Below, in pieces: positions 7,355 through 18,300 of a DNA stretch of 37,815 nt (within the stretch, counting starts at the first letter, position 1; every line of letters starts with the position of its first letter). Made by a program: the position numbers and the translations under genes. The notes beneath the pieces are model-generated. The model saw nothing but the letters and a program-made list of their open reading frames with translations. It ran no database searches and had not been told where the DNA came from. Origin of the DNA: Magnetovibrio sp. (lineage in GTDB: Bacteria; Pseudomonadota; Alphaproteobacteria; Rhodospirillales; Magnetovibrionaceae). Where the stretch lies: positions 1-37,815 of the forward strand of contig JAPHSY010000027.1 in assembly GCA_026196495.1 (NCBI GenBank), written 5' to 3'.

Positions 7355-10300
7355 ATGAGTGTTAAGGCAAATAGAATTCTCGTCATTGATGATGACGAAG
7401 ATATTGTTGCGTATCTTTGCACGATTCTTGAAGAACATAATTATGTTGTTGATACAGCTTTTTTTGCTGATGAAGGACTTGAACGTGTTGAAGCAAAGCA
7501 ACCCGATTTAATACTTTGCGACATCAATATGCCTGAAAAAGATGGCATATGGTTTGTGAGTGAATTTCGTCGTCGTTATCCAGAATTGATCAAAACGCCT
7601 GTATGTTATTTAACGGTAAAATCAGAGCGAGATGATTTGATTGAGGGACTTCGAAGTGGTGTCGATGCCTATCTGACCAAACCGATTGATAAGGATATCT
7701 TGCTCACCACCATAGCTGCTCGCTTAAAGCACGTAGAAAAAATCAACAATGCGCCGTTGCCGGGAAAAATGTCACCAAAAGTTTTTGTCGCCGCCATTGC
7801 GGTTGCAACAACTAGTTTCATTCTTGATATTGCAGCCCCCTTGGGCGTTCAGGGGGGTGTTCTTTATGCACTGTTGGTTTTGGTCGGATGGTGGTTCCAC
7901 AGCAGAACAATCATATTGTACCTTGCCATCGTCAGTTCAATTTTGACTGTGGTGGGGTATTTTCTGGCTTCCCTGAGTAGTTTCGATGCACCCTCTATCA
8001 CGAACCGCGTCTATGCGATTGTCATCATATGGGCGATCGCCCTTGTTATCTGGCGAACATGGCCGGAACGTACTCGTTCTTATAAACACTCAGTAACCGA
8101 AAAAATGCAGAAGGGAGATTTATCAGAATTTTTCTCAAGAGAGACTATTCTCGTCACAATTATGGTGATTGTCATTGCGGTTTCTTCTTGGGGGATTTTG
8201 GTTCGTGTTCAAAGTGAAGCCCGTCGGGATATTGCCAACTCTTTGCGGACTGCACTGGAAACCTCGCATCAAAGTATCAGAGCCCAGTGGGCTGACCTTC
8301 GAAAGACGGCAAAAACTTGGGCCAGTAACAAGTTGGTGCAAATCGACATCAAAGAATTGCTGAGTTTACCTGTAGATGCAGAAACACTACGGGGCAGCCA
8401 AGCTCAGGCTGATTTGAGAGAATGGATGCTGCCGATTATGGAGCATGTTGGCTATCGTGGCTTTTTCATCATAAACGAAAACAACATCAATCTGGCATCT
8501 TCACGTGATAGTAATGTCGGTTTTGCCAATCTTTTGAGCACGCAAGGTGATTTTTTGGACCGGGTCAGGGCGGGTGAGACACTGGTCAGTTTGCCTTTGC
8601 CTTCGGATGTTCCGCTTAAGGACCGTATGGGGAAAATAATCGCTGGCTTGGATACAATGTTTGTTGCGACCCCCATTCAAGATGATATGGGCAACACTCT
8701 TGCCATTCTTGCATTTCGCCTAGAGCCAGATGACTATTTTATGCCGATTTTCCAACGTGGCTATGCAGGAGAAACCGGTGAAACATATGCCTTTGATAAG
8801 AATGGAACATTGATTAGCGAAAGTCGTTTCAATGACCAGCTGAGAAAAATTGGTCTGATTACAGGGGACCATTCGGATCTCAATATAGAGATACGCGACC
8901 CTGGGGTGAATATGACCCTGGGCCACAAATCCCTGTTGGAGCGATCTAAACAGCCACTTACGCTAATGGCTCAACAGGCGATATCTGGGAAAAATGGCTC
9001 AGATTTAAAAGGGTATAATGATTATCGCGGTGTCACTGTCGTCGGCTCGTGGCTTTGGGATGATGAGCTGGGGTTTGGCATCACTTCGGAAATAGATTTT
9101 GATGAAGCCTATGCCTCCTACATCAGTTCTCGTTTTATCATCATTGGCTTTGCTGTTCTGACGATTTCTATTTTCGTAATGTTGGTTGTGGCGTCAGCGA
9201 GTTCCCGTAGGCGCATTCAGGAAAGTGAAGGTAAATTTCATAAATTTTATGACATTGTTCCAGATGTTTTCATGATTACGTCATTGGAAACAGGAAACTG
9301 CGTGGATGTGAATAACGGATTTTCGTCAACGACAGGTTACGCCCGAGAGGATGTGATTGGAAAAAACATGCTGGATTTTCAGTTTTGGGAAAATAACGAC
9401 GATCGTTTTCAGTTGGTTAAAAAACTTAAAGAAAGCGGTGTGGTCAGTAATTTCTCAGCCAACTTTAAAAGACGGAATGGAACCATATGGCCGGGCATGA
9501 TGTCTGCGTGCTTGATCAAATTGAATAATGAGGACCATATCCTTTCTTCAACGACGGATGTGAGCGAAATTCACGAAACACAACAGCAGGCCCTTGAGGC
9601 CAATCAAGCAAAATCCGATTTTTTGTCTTCAATGAGTCATGAGCTCAGAACGCCAATGAACGCTATTTTGGGGTTTGCGCAGATGCTTGAGTACAATCCT
9701 GAGGAGCCGCTTAGCGAACATCAAAAAGAAAGTGTGGGGCACATTTTAAAAGGCGGACAGCATCTTTTGGAATTGATCAATGAGGTTCTTGATCTTGCTA
9801 AAATTGAATCAGGTAAGGTGAAACTGTCTATTGAGGAGGTCGCAATAAAAGATATTGTTGATGAAATCCTTCCACTCATCAACGAGCTCGCAAAGAAAAA
9901 AAATATCGACATCAGTTTAACATCAAGTTTTGAATATGAAGGGGTGGTTCGTGCAGACCATATACGGTTCAAGCAATCTGCTTTGAATCTGCTGAGCAAT
10001 GCGGTCAAGTACAATCGGACAGATGGCCAAGTAACAGTTGATTGTAAGAAAACAAGCCGCGGTATGTTACGTCTATCTATTGCCGATACAGGTAAGGGTA
10101 TCGCACCTGAAATGATGGATCAGTTGTTTCAGCCGTTTTCCCGACTTGGTCAGGAAAATAGTGAGATTGAAGGTACGGGCATTGGGCTGACAATTACCAA
10201 GAAATTGATCGAGGCTATGGGCGGTCGCCTTGGCGTGCATAGTGAAGTGGGAGTGGGGTCGACATTTTGGATTGAGCTTCCTTTGAGCGAAAGAAAATTT

Positions 10301-10735
10301 GATGATGAGCAGTACCAAATTGCGCAAATAAGCTCGATATCCAAACAGATGCCAAATATTGATGGGGTGGTTCTCTATGTTGAAGACAATCCGGCCAATT
10401 TGCAGTTGATGGTAATGATTATTGAGCGGATTGACGGCCTCACAATGATTTCTGCTCATACGGCTGAGTTGGGCATCGCACTGGCTTTGGAACGTCGCCC
10501 TGATATGATTATCCTGGATATCAACCTACCCGGCATGGATGGGTACGAGGCCCTTAAACAACTCAAAGCCCAAGAGCAAACAAAAGATATTCCGGTTATT
10601 GCACTAAGTGCCAATGCCATGTCGAGAGACATTGAAAAAGGTATTGAAGCTGGGTTTCAGCAATATCTGACTAAGCCGATCAAAGTGGAAGATGTTGTCA
10701 ACAGCATCAAAAACATTATTCAACAAGGAATGTAA
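7355..10735 (+). CDS. Membrane hybrid sensor histidine kinase with N- and C-terminal receiver domains
   Basis: 1126 residues. Domains in order: a CheY-like receiver (about 6-125, acidic pocket DDDED, phospho-acceptor D56, K109); four hydrophobic segments (about 141-235); a fifth (263-285); a periplasmic dCache-like sensor region (about 286-590); a membrane segment (592-613); a PAS domain (about 625-745); a HisKA domain with SHELRTPMNAILGF and phospho-histidine H762; a HATPase domain (LLSNAVKYN, ADTGKGIAP, GTGIGLTITKKL, up to about 976); and a second receiver (about 1004-1122, D1055, K1107). It should autophosphorylate in response to a periplasmic ligand and pass phosphate to D1055. A receiver in front of the membrane region is unusual. 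No response regulator with an output domain is adjacent. IS remnants lie on both sides, so it may have arrived or been rearranged with them. Confidence 0.9.
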   Translation: MSVKANRILVIDDDEDIVAYLCTILEEHNYVVDTAFFADEGLERVEAKQPDLILCDINMPEKDGIWFVSEFRRRYPELIKTPVCYLTVKSERDDLIEGLRSGVDAYLTKPIDKDILLTTIAARLKHVEKINNAPLPGKMSPKVFVAAIAVATTSFILDIAAPLGVQGGVLYALLVLVGWWFHSRTIILYLAIVSSILTVVGYFLASLSSFDAPSITNRVYAIVIIWAIALVIWRTWPERTRSYKHSVTEKMQKGDLSEFFSRETILVTIMVIVIAVSSWGILVRVQSEARRDIANSLRTALETSHQSIRAQWADLRKTAKTWASNKLVQIDIKELLSLPVDAETLRGSQAQADLREWMLPIMEHVGYRGFFIINENNINLASSRDSNVGFANLLSTQGDFLDRVRAGETLVSLPLPSDVPLKDRMGKIIAGLDTMFVATPIQDDMGNTLAILAFRLEPDDYFMPIFQRGYAGETGETYAFDKNGTLISESRFNDQLRKIGLITGDHSDLNIEIRDPGVNMTLGHKSLLERSKQPLTLMAQQAISGKNGSDLKGYNDYRGVTVVGSWLWDDELGFGITSEIDFDEAYASYISSRFIIIGFAVLTISIFVMLVVASASSRRRIQESEGKFHKFYDIVPDVFMITSLETGNCVDVNNGFSSTTGYAREDVIGKNMLDFQFWENNDDRFQLVKKLKESGVVSNFSANFKRRNGTIWPGMMSACLIKLNNEDHILSSTTDVSEIHETQQQALEANQAKSDFLSSMSHELRTPMNAILGFAQMLEYNPEEPLSEHQKESVGHILKGGQHLLELINEVLDLAKIESGKVKLSIEEVAIKDIVDEILPLINELAKKKNIDISLTSSFEYEGVVRADHIRFKQSALNLLSNAVKYNRTDGQVTVDCKKTSRGMLRLSIADTGKGIAPEMMDQLFQPFSRLGQENSEIEGTGIGLTITKKLIEAMGGRLGVHSEVGVGSTFWIELPLSERKFDDEQYQIAQISSISKQMPNIDGVVLYVEDNPANLQLMVMIIERIDGLTMISAHTAELGIALALERRPDMIILDINLPGMDGYEALKQLKAQEQTKDIPVIALSANAMSRDIEKGIEAGFQQYLTKPIKVEDVVNSIKNIIQQGM

Positions 10736-10742
10736 AATTCTA

Positions 10743-10822
10743 GGCTCAGGACCTATTAATTCGGAGTTCATATTTTTTGCCGATAATTCTCCAACTGGGT
10801 TTCGGAGAAAACCATGTGAGTA
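10743..10822 (+). mobile_element. Solitary left end of the IS5-type element
   Basis: About 80 bases from 10743 repeat the left end at 6684 with only a few differences (GGCTCAGGACCTATTAATT, then TCATATTTTTTGC and TCTCCAACTGGGTTT). TA also precedes it (10741-10742). No transposase coding sequence and no right end follow, so only the end survives. Confidence 0.8.
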
Positions 10823-11004
10823 AGATCGGTTTCGCCTGTTCTGATACCCCTGAAGGGAACTGGGCTATCGCTGCGATTAATGATGTTTTGATAAGGCATC
10901 GCCATGCGGAAGAATTCAAGAAAACGCTTGCTTTAGTCGCTCCGCCAGGGCGGGAGAAACTGTACTGGCGTGAATACGAAAAAATACTAAAAATAGTCGA
11001 ATAA
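10816..11004 (+). CDS. Small ORF downstream of the IS end (doubtful)
   Basis: 62 codons from GTG at 10816, with GGAG 8 bases upstream that lies inside the IS-derived sequence. The product (starting MSKIGFACSDTPEGNW, later VAPPGREKLYWREYEKI) has a plausible mixed composition and no membrane segment, but I recognise no family. It could be the 3' end of a gene whose 5' part was replaced by the IS end, or a chance frame. Confidence 0.3.
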   Translation: MSKIGFACSDTPEGNWAIAAINDVLIRHRHAEEFKKTLALVAPPGREKLYWREYEKILKIVE

Positions 11005-11098
11005 TCAAAATATTAGAGACATTCCAACGCCTTTGCAGATTATTCTTTTCAAATGATAGATTTCAGGGTCATACTATTGTGCGCACAGACTTAAGAGC

Positions 11099-14000
11099 AT
11101 GTACAATAGGAGTGAGGTAATCACCCACGACCACCAAAACGATGATGATGCACGGTCCACCGTGGAGGTCTTCGCGCAGGAACAAGGTCAACACAGCCCC
11201 CATGAAAATATGGGTGAGGCTGGTAGGCTGCCCCGACGTGACATGAAATCGCGCGGCATTGGGATGAGCCTGTTGGTATACATCCTGATATTTAGTTCAT
11301 TTATCACACTCATACTGACGGCATTTCAACTATATCTGGATTATCGGCGGGAAGTGTCTGTTATCGAACAGCGCTTAGGCGAGGTTCGTGAAGGTTACGT
11401 CCACAGCATAACGGCCAGTTTGTGGAATATGGACCAACATCTCTTGCGCAGTCAGCTTGATGGGATTGTTCGCCTGCCCGATATGACACGTGCGACGGTG
11501 CGTGAAACCTTTGGCGGTGTTGTTCAGCCCTTGGTGATTACGGCTGGATCTGAAAGTGCTGAGGTTCATATATGGCGCGAATTTCCCTTGATTGATTTGG
11601 CTGGAGCAGACCAGCAAGTCATTGGGGTGTTGCGTGTTGGGGCAACGCTGAGTGAGGTCTATAAACGACTTTTTGATAAAGCCGTAGTGATTTTGCTCAG
11701 TCAGGGCATTAAGACGTTTATTGTCTCTTTCTTTATTCTTTTTATTGTTCATCACCTTATTACGCGCCACCTGACAAGCATTTCACAGTTTGTGTCGCAG
11801 ATGAATTTGCGGGCACCGCTTCAACCACTCAAACTCAATCGGAATAAACCAAAGCAACGTGATGAGTTTGACCATATGGTCCAGGCCTTTAATGGGATGC
11901 AAACCAACCTAGAGGTTGCCTATGACCAGCTGCGTCAAGCCAATGCAACTTTGGAGTTACGCGTTAGTGAACGTACGAGATCATTGGAAGCGCAGATTGT
12001 CGAACGTCGGGCTATTGAGGCTTCGCTACGTGAAAGTGAAGAACGGTTTCGCGATATTGCAGAAGCCGCTTCTGATTGGTTTTGGGAAATGGATGAAAAC
12101 CTCAGATTCTCATTTGTATCTGCACGTTTCTTTGAATTGACCCGTCTTTCACATGAAGATGTAATTGGTAAATCGCTAGGCGATTTGGTTGTGAACGAAG
12201 TCCTTACCATGAATGGAAGCAAAGGTAAGGTGACGCAGGAAAAGATAAACAGACGAGCTCCATTCAACGAAGTTGAGGGAAAAGTTAGAGGATCGAACGG
12301 TGGTGTCTATAACATCCAAATTGATGGCAAGCCGCTGTTTGATGATGATGATAATTTTATAGGATACCGTGGTGCAGGCCGTGATATCACATTGAGAAAA
12401 GCAGCTGAAGAAGCCATCCAACGTTCCCACAAAGAACTGGAAAATTTGGTTGCTGAGCGAACGGCTGAAGTACATAAGCTTTCACAAGCTGTTGAACAAA
12501 GTCCTGTGTTGGTGGTGATCTCCGATCTCAATGGGTATGTTGAATATGTCAACAGGGCCTTCACCAAAATTATGGGCTATTACCCAGATGAAATAATCGG
12601 ACAAGAGACTTCAATTTTTAAAAGTGGTTTGACGCACGATTCAGTGTACCGGGAAATGTGGCAAAAGCTTAAGGCCGGTCTGGAATGGTCTGGTGAATTG
12701 CTGGACCGTAAGAAAGATGGCTCAACAATTTGGATGCAAGTTCACATTGGCCCAGTGAAAAATTCTGAAGGTGAAATCACGCATTATCTAGGAATTGAAG
12801 AAGATATTTCTCTTCGAAAAGAACAAGAGGAACGCATTCTTCACCAAGCTCAGTATGATAGCCTGACGGACTTGCCAAATCGTTTGCTTGCCATAGATCG
12901 GCTGGACCATGCGACGAAACTGGCAAAGCGCGAAGATACCAAAGTGGCTTTGATGTATATTGATTTGGATGATTTCAAGAAAGTTAATGATAACCTTGGT
13001 CATGATGTTGGCGATGCTTTGTTGGTGGAAGCTGCGAAGCGATTGGCTTCTGCAGTTCGTGGCGGGGATACCGTTGCCCGTCAAGGCGGTGATGAATTCT
13101 TGGTAATCTTAAGTGGCTTGCAAGCCTCCATTGATGCCGAACCCGTGATTCAAAAAATACTCCATGCTTTTGTGGCGCCGTTTGTTATTGACGGTGCAGA
13201 TTTTGTTGTTACGCCAAGTATCGGGCTGTCGATTTTCCCAGATGATGGTGATAATGCTGCTACGCTTTTGCGAAATGCAGATGCAGCCATGTATCGTACT
13301 AAAGATCAAGGTGGAAATGGGTTCAGCTATTTCACCAGCTCCATGAATGAAGAAGGTCTCAAGCGGTTGCAAATTGAGAGACACCTTCTGAATGCTTTAG
13401 ATCGAGACGAGCTGCATATTGCTTATCAACCGATTGTTGATGCAAAATCGCGTGAAATAGTTGGTGTAGAAGCCTTGCTGCGCTGGCATAACGCAGAATT
13501 GGGATTTGTCGGTCCCGACCAATTCATTCCTGTTGCGGAACACACTGGGATTATCGTTCATATTGGCCGTTGGGTTATGGAAACAGCCTGTGCACAAGTT
13601 GCAACGTGGAATAGTCAACTTGGCCTTTCATTGTCTCTTGCCGTTAATGTCTCACCACGCCAGTTTCGAAATCAGCGTATCCTTGAAACGATCGAGCTTG
13701 GATTAGCCCAAGGATTGGCGCCTGAGTTGTTGGAAATTGAAGTTACAGAAGGCCTCTTCATCAGCAAAAAATCAGAAGCTGCTGCTTTGCTTGACCAATT
13801 GAAAGAAAGGGGCGTGAACCTTTCCATGGATGACTTTGGTACCGGCTATTCATCTTTGAGCTATCTCAAAACATTGCCTTTCGACACCATGAAGGTAGAC
13901 CGCAGTTTTGTGAACGATCTTGCCAATGATCCAGATGATTTGGCCTTAGTTACGGCTGCAATAAGCATGGCAAAATCACTTGGTTTGAAGGTCATCGGTG

Positions 14001-14146
14001 AGGGCGTTGAAACGGACGAGCAGTTGGCAATTTTGGTTGAACAAGGTTGTCATGAAGTTCAGGGCTACTTGTTCAGCAAGCCTGTTCCTGCTGATGAATT
14101 CATAAATCTTATCAGTGCGCCTGATGCGTTGGTAAGACGTGCTTAA
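11099..14146 (+). CDS. Membrane PAS-GGDEF-EAL c-di-GMP cyclase/phosphodiesterase
   Basis: 1015 residues. A polar N-terminus is followed by a membrane helix (about 55-80), a periplasmic region of about 115 residues, a second helix (about 200-222), a HAMP-like linker and coiled coil (about 225-310), PAS 1 (about 312-435), PAS 2 (about 458-575), GGDEF (about 582-745) and EAL (about 757-1005). The cyclase signature GGDEF (663-667) is intact. An RxxD inhibitory site (R654-D657) sits five residues before it, so product inhibition is expected. EALLRW (791-796) and DDFGTGYSSL are intact, so phosphodiesterase activity is also possible. It should adjust cyclic di-GMP, and hence motility or biofilm behaviour, in response to periplasmic and PAS inputs. 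The ATG at 11099 has only a weak ribosome binding site; the ATG at M49 is an alternative. A convergent reverse-strand gene for a binding-protein-like product follows within 10 bases. Confidence 0.92.
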   Translation: MYNRSEVITHDHQNDDDARSTVEVFAQEQGQHSPHENMGEAGRLPRRDMKSRGIGMSLLVYILIFSSFITLILTAFQLYLDYRREVSVIEQRLGEVREGYVHSITASLWNMDQHLLRSQLDGIVRLPDMTRATVRETFGGVVQPLVITAGSESAEVHIWREFPLIDLAGADQQVIGVLRVGATLSEVYKRLFDKAVVILLSQGIKTFIVSFFILFIVHHLITRHLTSISQFVSQMNLRAPLQPLKLNRNKPKQRDEFDHMVQAFNGMQTNLEVAYDQLRQANATLELRVSERTRSLEAQIVERRAIEASLRESEERFRDIAEAASDWFWEMDENLRFSFVSARFFELTRLSHEDVIGKSLGDLVVNEVLTMNGSKGKVTQEKINRRAPFNEVEGKVRGSNGGVYNIQIDGKPLFDDDDNFIGYRGAGRDITLRKAAEEAIQRSHKELENLVAERTAEVHKLSQAVEQSPVLVVISDLNGYVEYVNRAFTKIMGYYPDEIIGQETSIFKSGLTHDSVYREMWQKLKAGLEWSGELLDRKKDGSTIWMQVHIGPVKNSEGEITHYLGIEEDISLRKEQEERILHQAQYDSLTDLPNRLLAIDRLDHATKLAKREDTKVALMYIDLDDFKKVNDNLGHDVGDALLVEAAKRLASAVRGGDTVARQGGDEFLVILSGLQASIDAEPVIQKILHAFVAPFVIDGADFVVTPSIGLSIFPDDGDNAATLLRNADAAMYRTKDQGGNGFSYFTSSMNEEGLKRLQIERHLLNALDRDELHIAYQPIVDAKSREIVGVEALLRWHNAELGFVGPDQFIPVAEHTGIIVHIGRWVMETACAQVATWNSQLGLSLSLAVNVSPRQFRNQRILETIELGLAQGLAPELLEIEVTEGLFISKKSEAAALLDQLKERGVNLSMDDFGTGYSSLSYLKTLPFDTMKVDRSFVNDLANDPDDLALVTAAISMAKSLGLKVIGEGVETDEQLAILVEQGCHEVQGYLFSKPVPADEFINLISAPDALVRRA

Positions 14147-14155
14147 GTTATGGAC

Positions 14156-15034
14156 TTATTTTGTTGGGCGATTGCTTAAGGATATAATTTGTTTGATGAA
14201 CGCGGCGCGAAAATGTGGGTCGTTATCGTTCCATTCTTCATATAGGTTGAGGAACTCCATTAACGTTTGCCTGTCTAACAACTGATTTATTTGTGTCAGT
14301 ACGTTTTCTCCAAATTCATCCCCATAACATGAAACATATATCTCATTATAGGTTCGCTCTTCCATGAGTGGGTAACTGATGAAATCGCCTTTTATGCCGC
14401 GGTCGATTTTTTGTGCTGAAATGGTTGTGGGGAATCCCAAAGCAAAATCAGCCCGCCCTCGCTCAAGCAAGCGTAAATCAACATCGTTTGCACCATGGGA
14501 CGTTTCAATGATCTGGTTGGTGTTTATATAAGGCTCTAAGTATTTACTCAGAATAGGATAGCGTGGTTCATCCATATAAACAGTAGGAGTTAGCAACGTC
14601 ATCTTTTCTTTGGCAAATAAATCTTGAATGCTCAATAGGGTCCCCGCTGGGCCTAAGCGTTTTTCATAGCTTTTGTGAAAAATCGCGACATGAGGCGGCG
14701 TTAACATATAAGCTGTCGAGTAGGCAAATTGGCCAGGATAGAAGGTGCCCCAGATATGAGGCGAACAGCGCTGGCTTAGAAGTGCCTCGCGGTGAAATCG
14801 TTGGATGTTGGTCCACTGAATTTGATGGTTATATTGTGGTAGGCTTTTAATGAAAAAGTCTAAAAAACGATCTGCAAAGCCTTTGCCAGCGTGTTCTCCA
14901 TGTCGAATGAATTCCGGTGATAGTTCCCAGATCAGCCAAGTTATGGTCGGTTTAGATTGAGCCTGTGTCGGAAGGGCGATGCAGATAAGGGTGAGTGCAA
15001 AGATGTGGCGTAAGTAAGCCCAAATAGTTTTCAT
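14156..15034 (-). CDS. Periplasmic substrate-binding-protein-like protein
   Basis: 292 residues from the ATG at 15034; GAGGTG lies 5 bases upstream, and an in-frame GTG one codon earlier is too close to it. The signal peptide is MKTIWAYLRHIFALTLICIA with cleavage after TQA. The mature part (ITWLIWELSPEFI near its start, GKGFADRFLDFF, ERGRADFALGFP, ISYPLMEERTYNEIYVSCYG) follows the pattern of the uncharacterised relatives of family-3 extracellular solute-binding proteins (the TIGR02285-like group). No transporter genes are adjacent. It may be a ligand sensor component for the c-di-GMP enzyme that converges on it; that is inference from position only. Confidence 0.65.
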   Translation of the reverse strand: MKTIWAYLRHIFALTLICIALPTQAQSKPTITWLIWELSPEFIRHGEHAGKGFADRFLDFFIKSLPQYNHQIQWTNIQRFHREALLSQRCSPHIWGTFYPGQFAYSTAYMLTPPHVAIFHKSYEKRLGPAGTLLSIQDLFAKEKMTLLTPTVYMDEPRYPILSKYLEPYINTNQIIETSHGANDVDLRLLERGRADFALGFPTTISAQKIDRGIKGDFISYPLMEERTYNEIYVSCYGDEFGENVLTQINQLLDRQTLMEFLNLYEEWNDNDPHFRAAFIKQIISLSNRPTK

Positions 15035-15353
15035 CACTGCACCTCTATGACCATGGTTCTCGAAAGGTCGGTAGAATACACGATTATTCCAATCAGGTCA
15101 GTGTGTTTGAAAAGAGAAATGTTGGAGTGCTTCTGTATTGTGGAGGAACTGCAGTTTATGGAGAATGCTGTCAGACAGTAGTTTTGGCAGTTTTATATAA
15201 TCCCCATAAGAATCTGGAAGCTTCTTGCAAATTGTGCGAGTTTAAGAGTACTTAAGTGCCCAAATTGGACACGAAACTGGGCTTGCAAACGGCAAAGCCG
15301 GATAAGAATCAAGAAACCGCGAAATCCTCCCCCTTTAAAGACTGCTGGCTTTT
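15035..15353. other. Divergent intergenic region
   Basis: About 320 bases between the starts of the reverse-strand binding-protein-like gene and the forward oxidoreductase gene. It must hold both promoters. I see no convincing operator, riboswitch or conserved small ORF in it. Confidence 0.5.
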
Positions 15354-18300
15354 ATGCGTATTCGTGAAATCCCTTACAATTACACCTCATATTCTGATCG
15401 TGAGATTATCATTCGTCTCTTGGGTGAAGAAATGTGGGATGTGCTCAATCAATTGCGATCTCAACGTCGCACCGGGCGGTCTGCGCGGATGTTGTTTGAA
15501 GTGTTGGGTGATATTTGGATCGTTCGCCGCAACCCCTTCGTTCAAGACGATTTATTGTTAAATCCTGATCGTTATCAAGCGCTGAAACACGCTATGAACC
15601 GCCGTCTAAGTCAGATTCATGAGCGCGCAGCAGGTAATGAATTGGTGTTGCAACTGGCAGGCCGGACCAAGGAAGCGGTTGAAGAGTTTTTAAGCTGGTT
15701 GAGCAGCCAAAAGGCCTTGCGTAACAAGGTCGAAAAGCGCTTTGCCAAACACACTAGGCGCGATCATATCGATTTTAGTGGTGAAGCCCGTGTTGCTCAT
15801 GTAACGGACGCCACCGATTGGCGCGTGGAATATCCGCTGGTGGTTTTGGTGCCGGGCACGGAAATGGAAATTGCGCCGCTGATCAAAGAAAGCATTGATC
15901 TTGGCCTTACCGTGATCCCGCGTGGTGGTGGAACGGGTTATACAGGTTCTGCGGTCCCGCTTTATGCCGACACCATGGTGCTCAATACTGAAAAGCTTGA
16001 TTTTATTGATCCGGTTGAATGGCGAGAAATACCTGGTCAAGATAAGCCCGTTGCGACTGTTCGTGTCGGCGCGGGAGCTGTGACCAAACGCGTGTCTGAG
16101 GCGGCTGAAAAAGCGGATAGCATTTTTGCTGTTGATCCGACGTCTCAAAACTCATCCACCATCGGCGGTAACATCGCCATGAACGCAGGCGGTAAAAAGG
16201 CCGTCATGTGGGGCACGACCTTAGACAACCTATTGTCCTGGCGGATGGTGTCGCCCGATGCTGATTGGTTAGAAGTGACCCGCCTGGATCACAACATGGG
16301 TAAAATCCACGATCAGCCTGAAGCACATTTTGAAGTTAAGCGCTTTGCACCCGATGGGGTAACACCCAAAGGCGAAGTGAAAGTCATCACGCTGAAAGCC
16401 GAAGAAATCCGCAAACCGGGCCTGGGCAAAGACGTCACCAACAAAGTGTTGGGCGGCCTGCCGGGTGTGCAGAAAGAAGGCTGTGATGGATTGGTCACCA
16501 GTGCCGTGTTTGTCTTGCACCCCAAACCACAACACATCCGCACGCTGTGTATGGAATTCTATGGCCAAGATTTGGGCAGTGCAGTTCCGGCCATTGTTGA
16601 AACGTTGGATTACTTGAAAGCCACACCGGGCGCCGCCTGTGCAGGTTTGGAACACTTAGATCAACGCTATATTCGTGCGGTGGGCTACAGCCCTAAATCC
16701 ATGCGCGATGAAATGCCGAAAATGGTGTTGGTCGCCGATATTGTTGGTGATGAAGAGGCTACGGTTGTTGAAGCATCTGAGCACATCGTGAAACTGACCC
16801 AAGAACGCGAAGGTGAAGGTTTCATTGCAACGAAGCCTGAAGCTCGCGCACGGTTCTGGTCGGATCGTTCGCGCACCGCTGCCATCGCGGCCCACACCAA
16901 TGCTTTTAAAATCAACGAAGACGTTGTGATCCCATTGCCACGCATGGCGGAATACAGCGAAGGCGTTGAACGGCTGAATATTGAACAATCCATCTCCAAC
17001 AAAATTCGTTTGGTCGAAGCCGTCGAAAGCTACTTGGAAGAAGGCTCTTACGTCGATGTTCTTCCCAAAGAATTCACCAGTGGCGGTGTGAACAGCCAGA
17101 TCGTAGCCGTTAAGAAAGAAGCTTCGTTGAAGCTTTTGGAAAAGGTTGCGGCACGCTGGTCAGCCATTATGGACAACCTGGATGGCTTGGCGGAAAGTTG
17201 CACGGAGTTGCCACACTACAGCCCAACCCCAGGCGAAATGCCAGAGGACTGGAAAGGTCAAACCATTGAGCGTTTGATGCTCAGAAATGACATTCGCATT
17301 TCGTACCGTAATGAGGTTGAACGCCCGTTGAAAAATATCTGGGCTGGTGATTTGTGGACCGATATGCGCGATGCCATGGATGGTATTCACAAAGACATCC
17401 GATCCAGCCGTTTGTTTATTGCCCTTCACATGCACGCAGGTGACGGTAACGTTCACACCAACATTCCCGTGAATTCCAATGATTACGCCATGCTTCACGA
17501 AGCAGAGCGTCTTGTTGATCGGATCATGGATTTAGCCCAAGACTTAGGCGGTGTGATTTCCGGTGAACACGGCATTGGACTCACTAAATTTAATTACTTG
17601 GAACCGGAAAAGGTTGAAGCCTTTAAGCAATACAAAGCCAAGGTCGATCCCAACGGGATCTTCAACCGTGGCAAGTTGCTGCCGGAATCCATGCATCATG
17701 AAGCCTACACACCGTCGCTTCGACTGGTGCAGCAAGAAGCGTTGATTTTAAAAGAAAGCGCACTTGAAGTGCTCAATGACATGACCCGTCATTGTCTGCG
17801 CTGTGGCAAATGTAAGGAAGTGTGCTCGACCCATGTGCCGGGTGCGAACTTGCTCTATTCTCCTCGTAACAAGATCTTGTCCTTGGGCTTGATTATCGAA
17901 GCATTTCTGTACGAAGAACAAACCCACCGCGGTCTTTCCAAGCACCACGTTGATGTGCTCAACGATGTGGCTGACCATTGCACCATCTGTAATAAGTGTG
18001 CAACACCATGTCCGGTTAACATCGATTTTGGTGAAGTCACCGTGCAGATGCGTGAAATTTTGTTGGCGCGCGGTGAAAAACAAACCGCTCTGGGTGCGAA
18101 GTTGGCGATGGCGTTTTTGTCCACCAACAACACCCAAGCCATTCGCTTGGCACGTAGCGGATTTATTCGCGCAGGCTATGCAGGGCAAAAGCTTGGCCAT
18201 AAGGTGGCGAAGTATACAGGTATGCTCAGTGGTGATCCTGAGCCTGCTGCGACGACAGGTGGCACGGGGGCCATCGCGCAACTGCAGCATATGCTGCGAA

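Noticed and set aside
15256-15561. Forward frame overlapping the start of the FAD/Fe-S oxidoreductase gene
   Set aside because: Most of it lies inside the real gene in another frame, with no family similarity.
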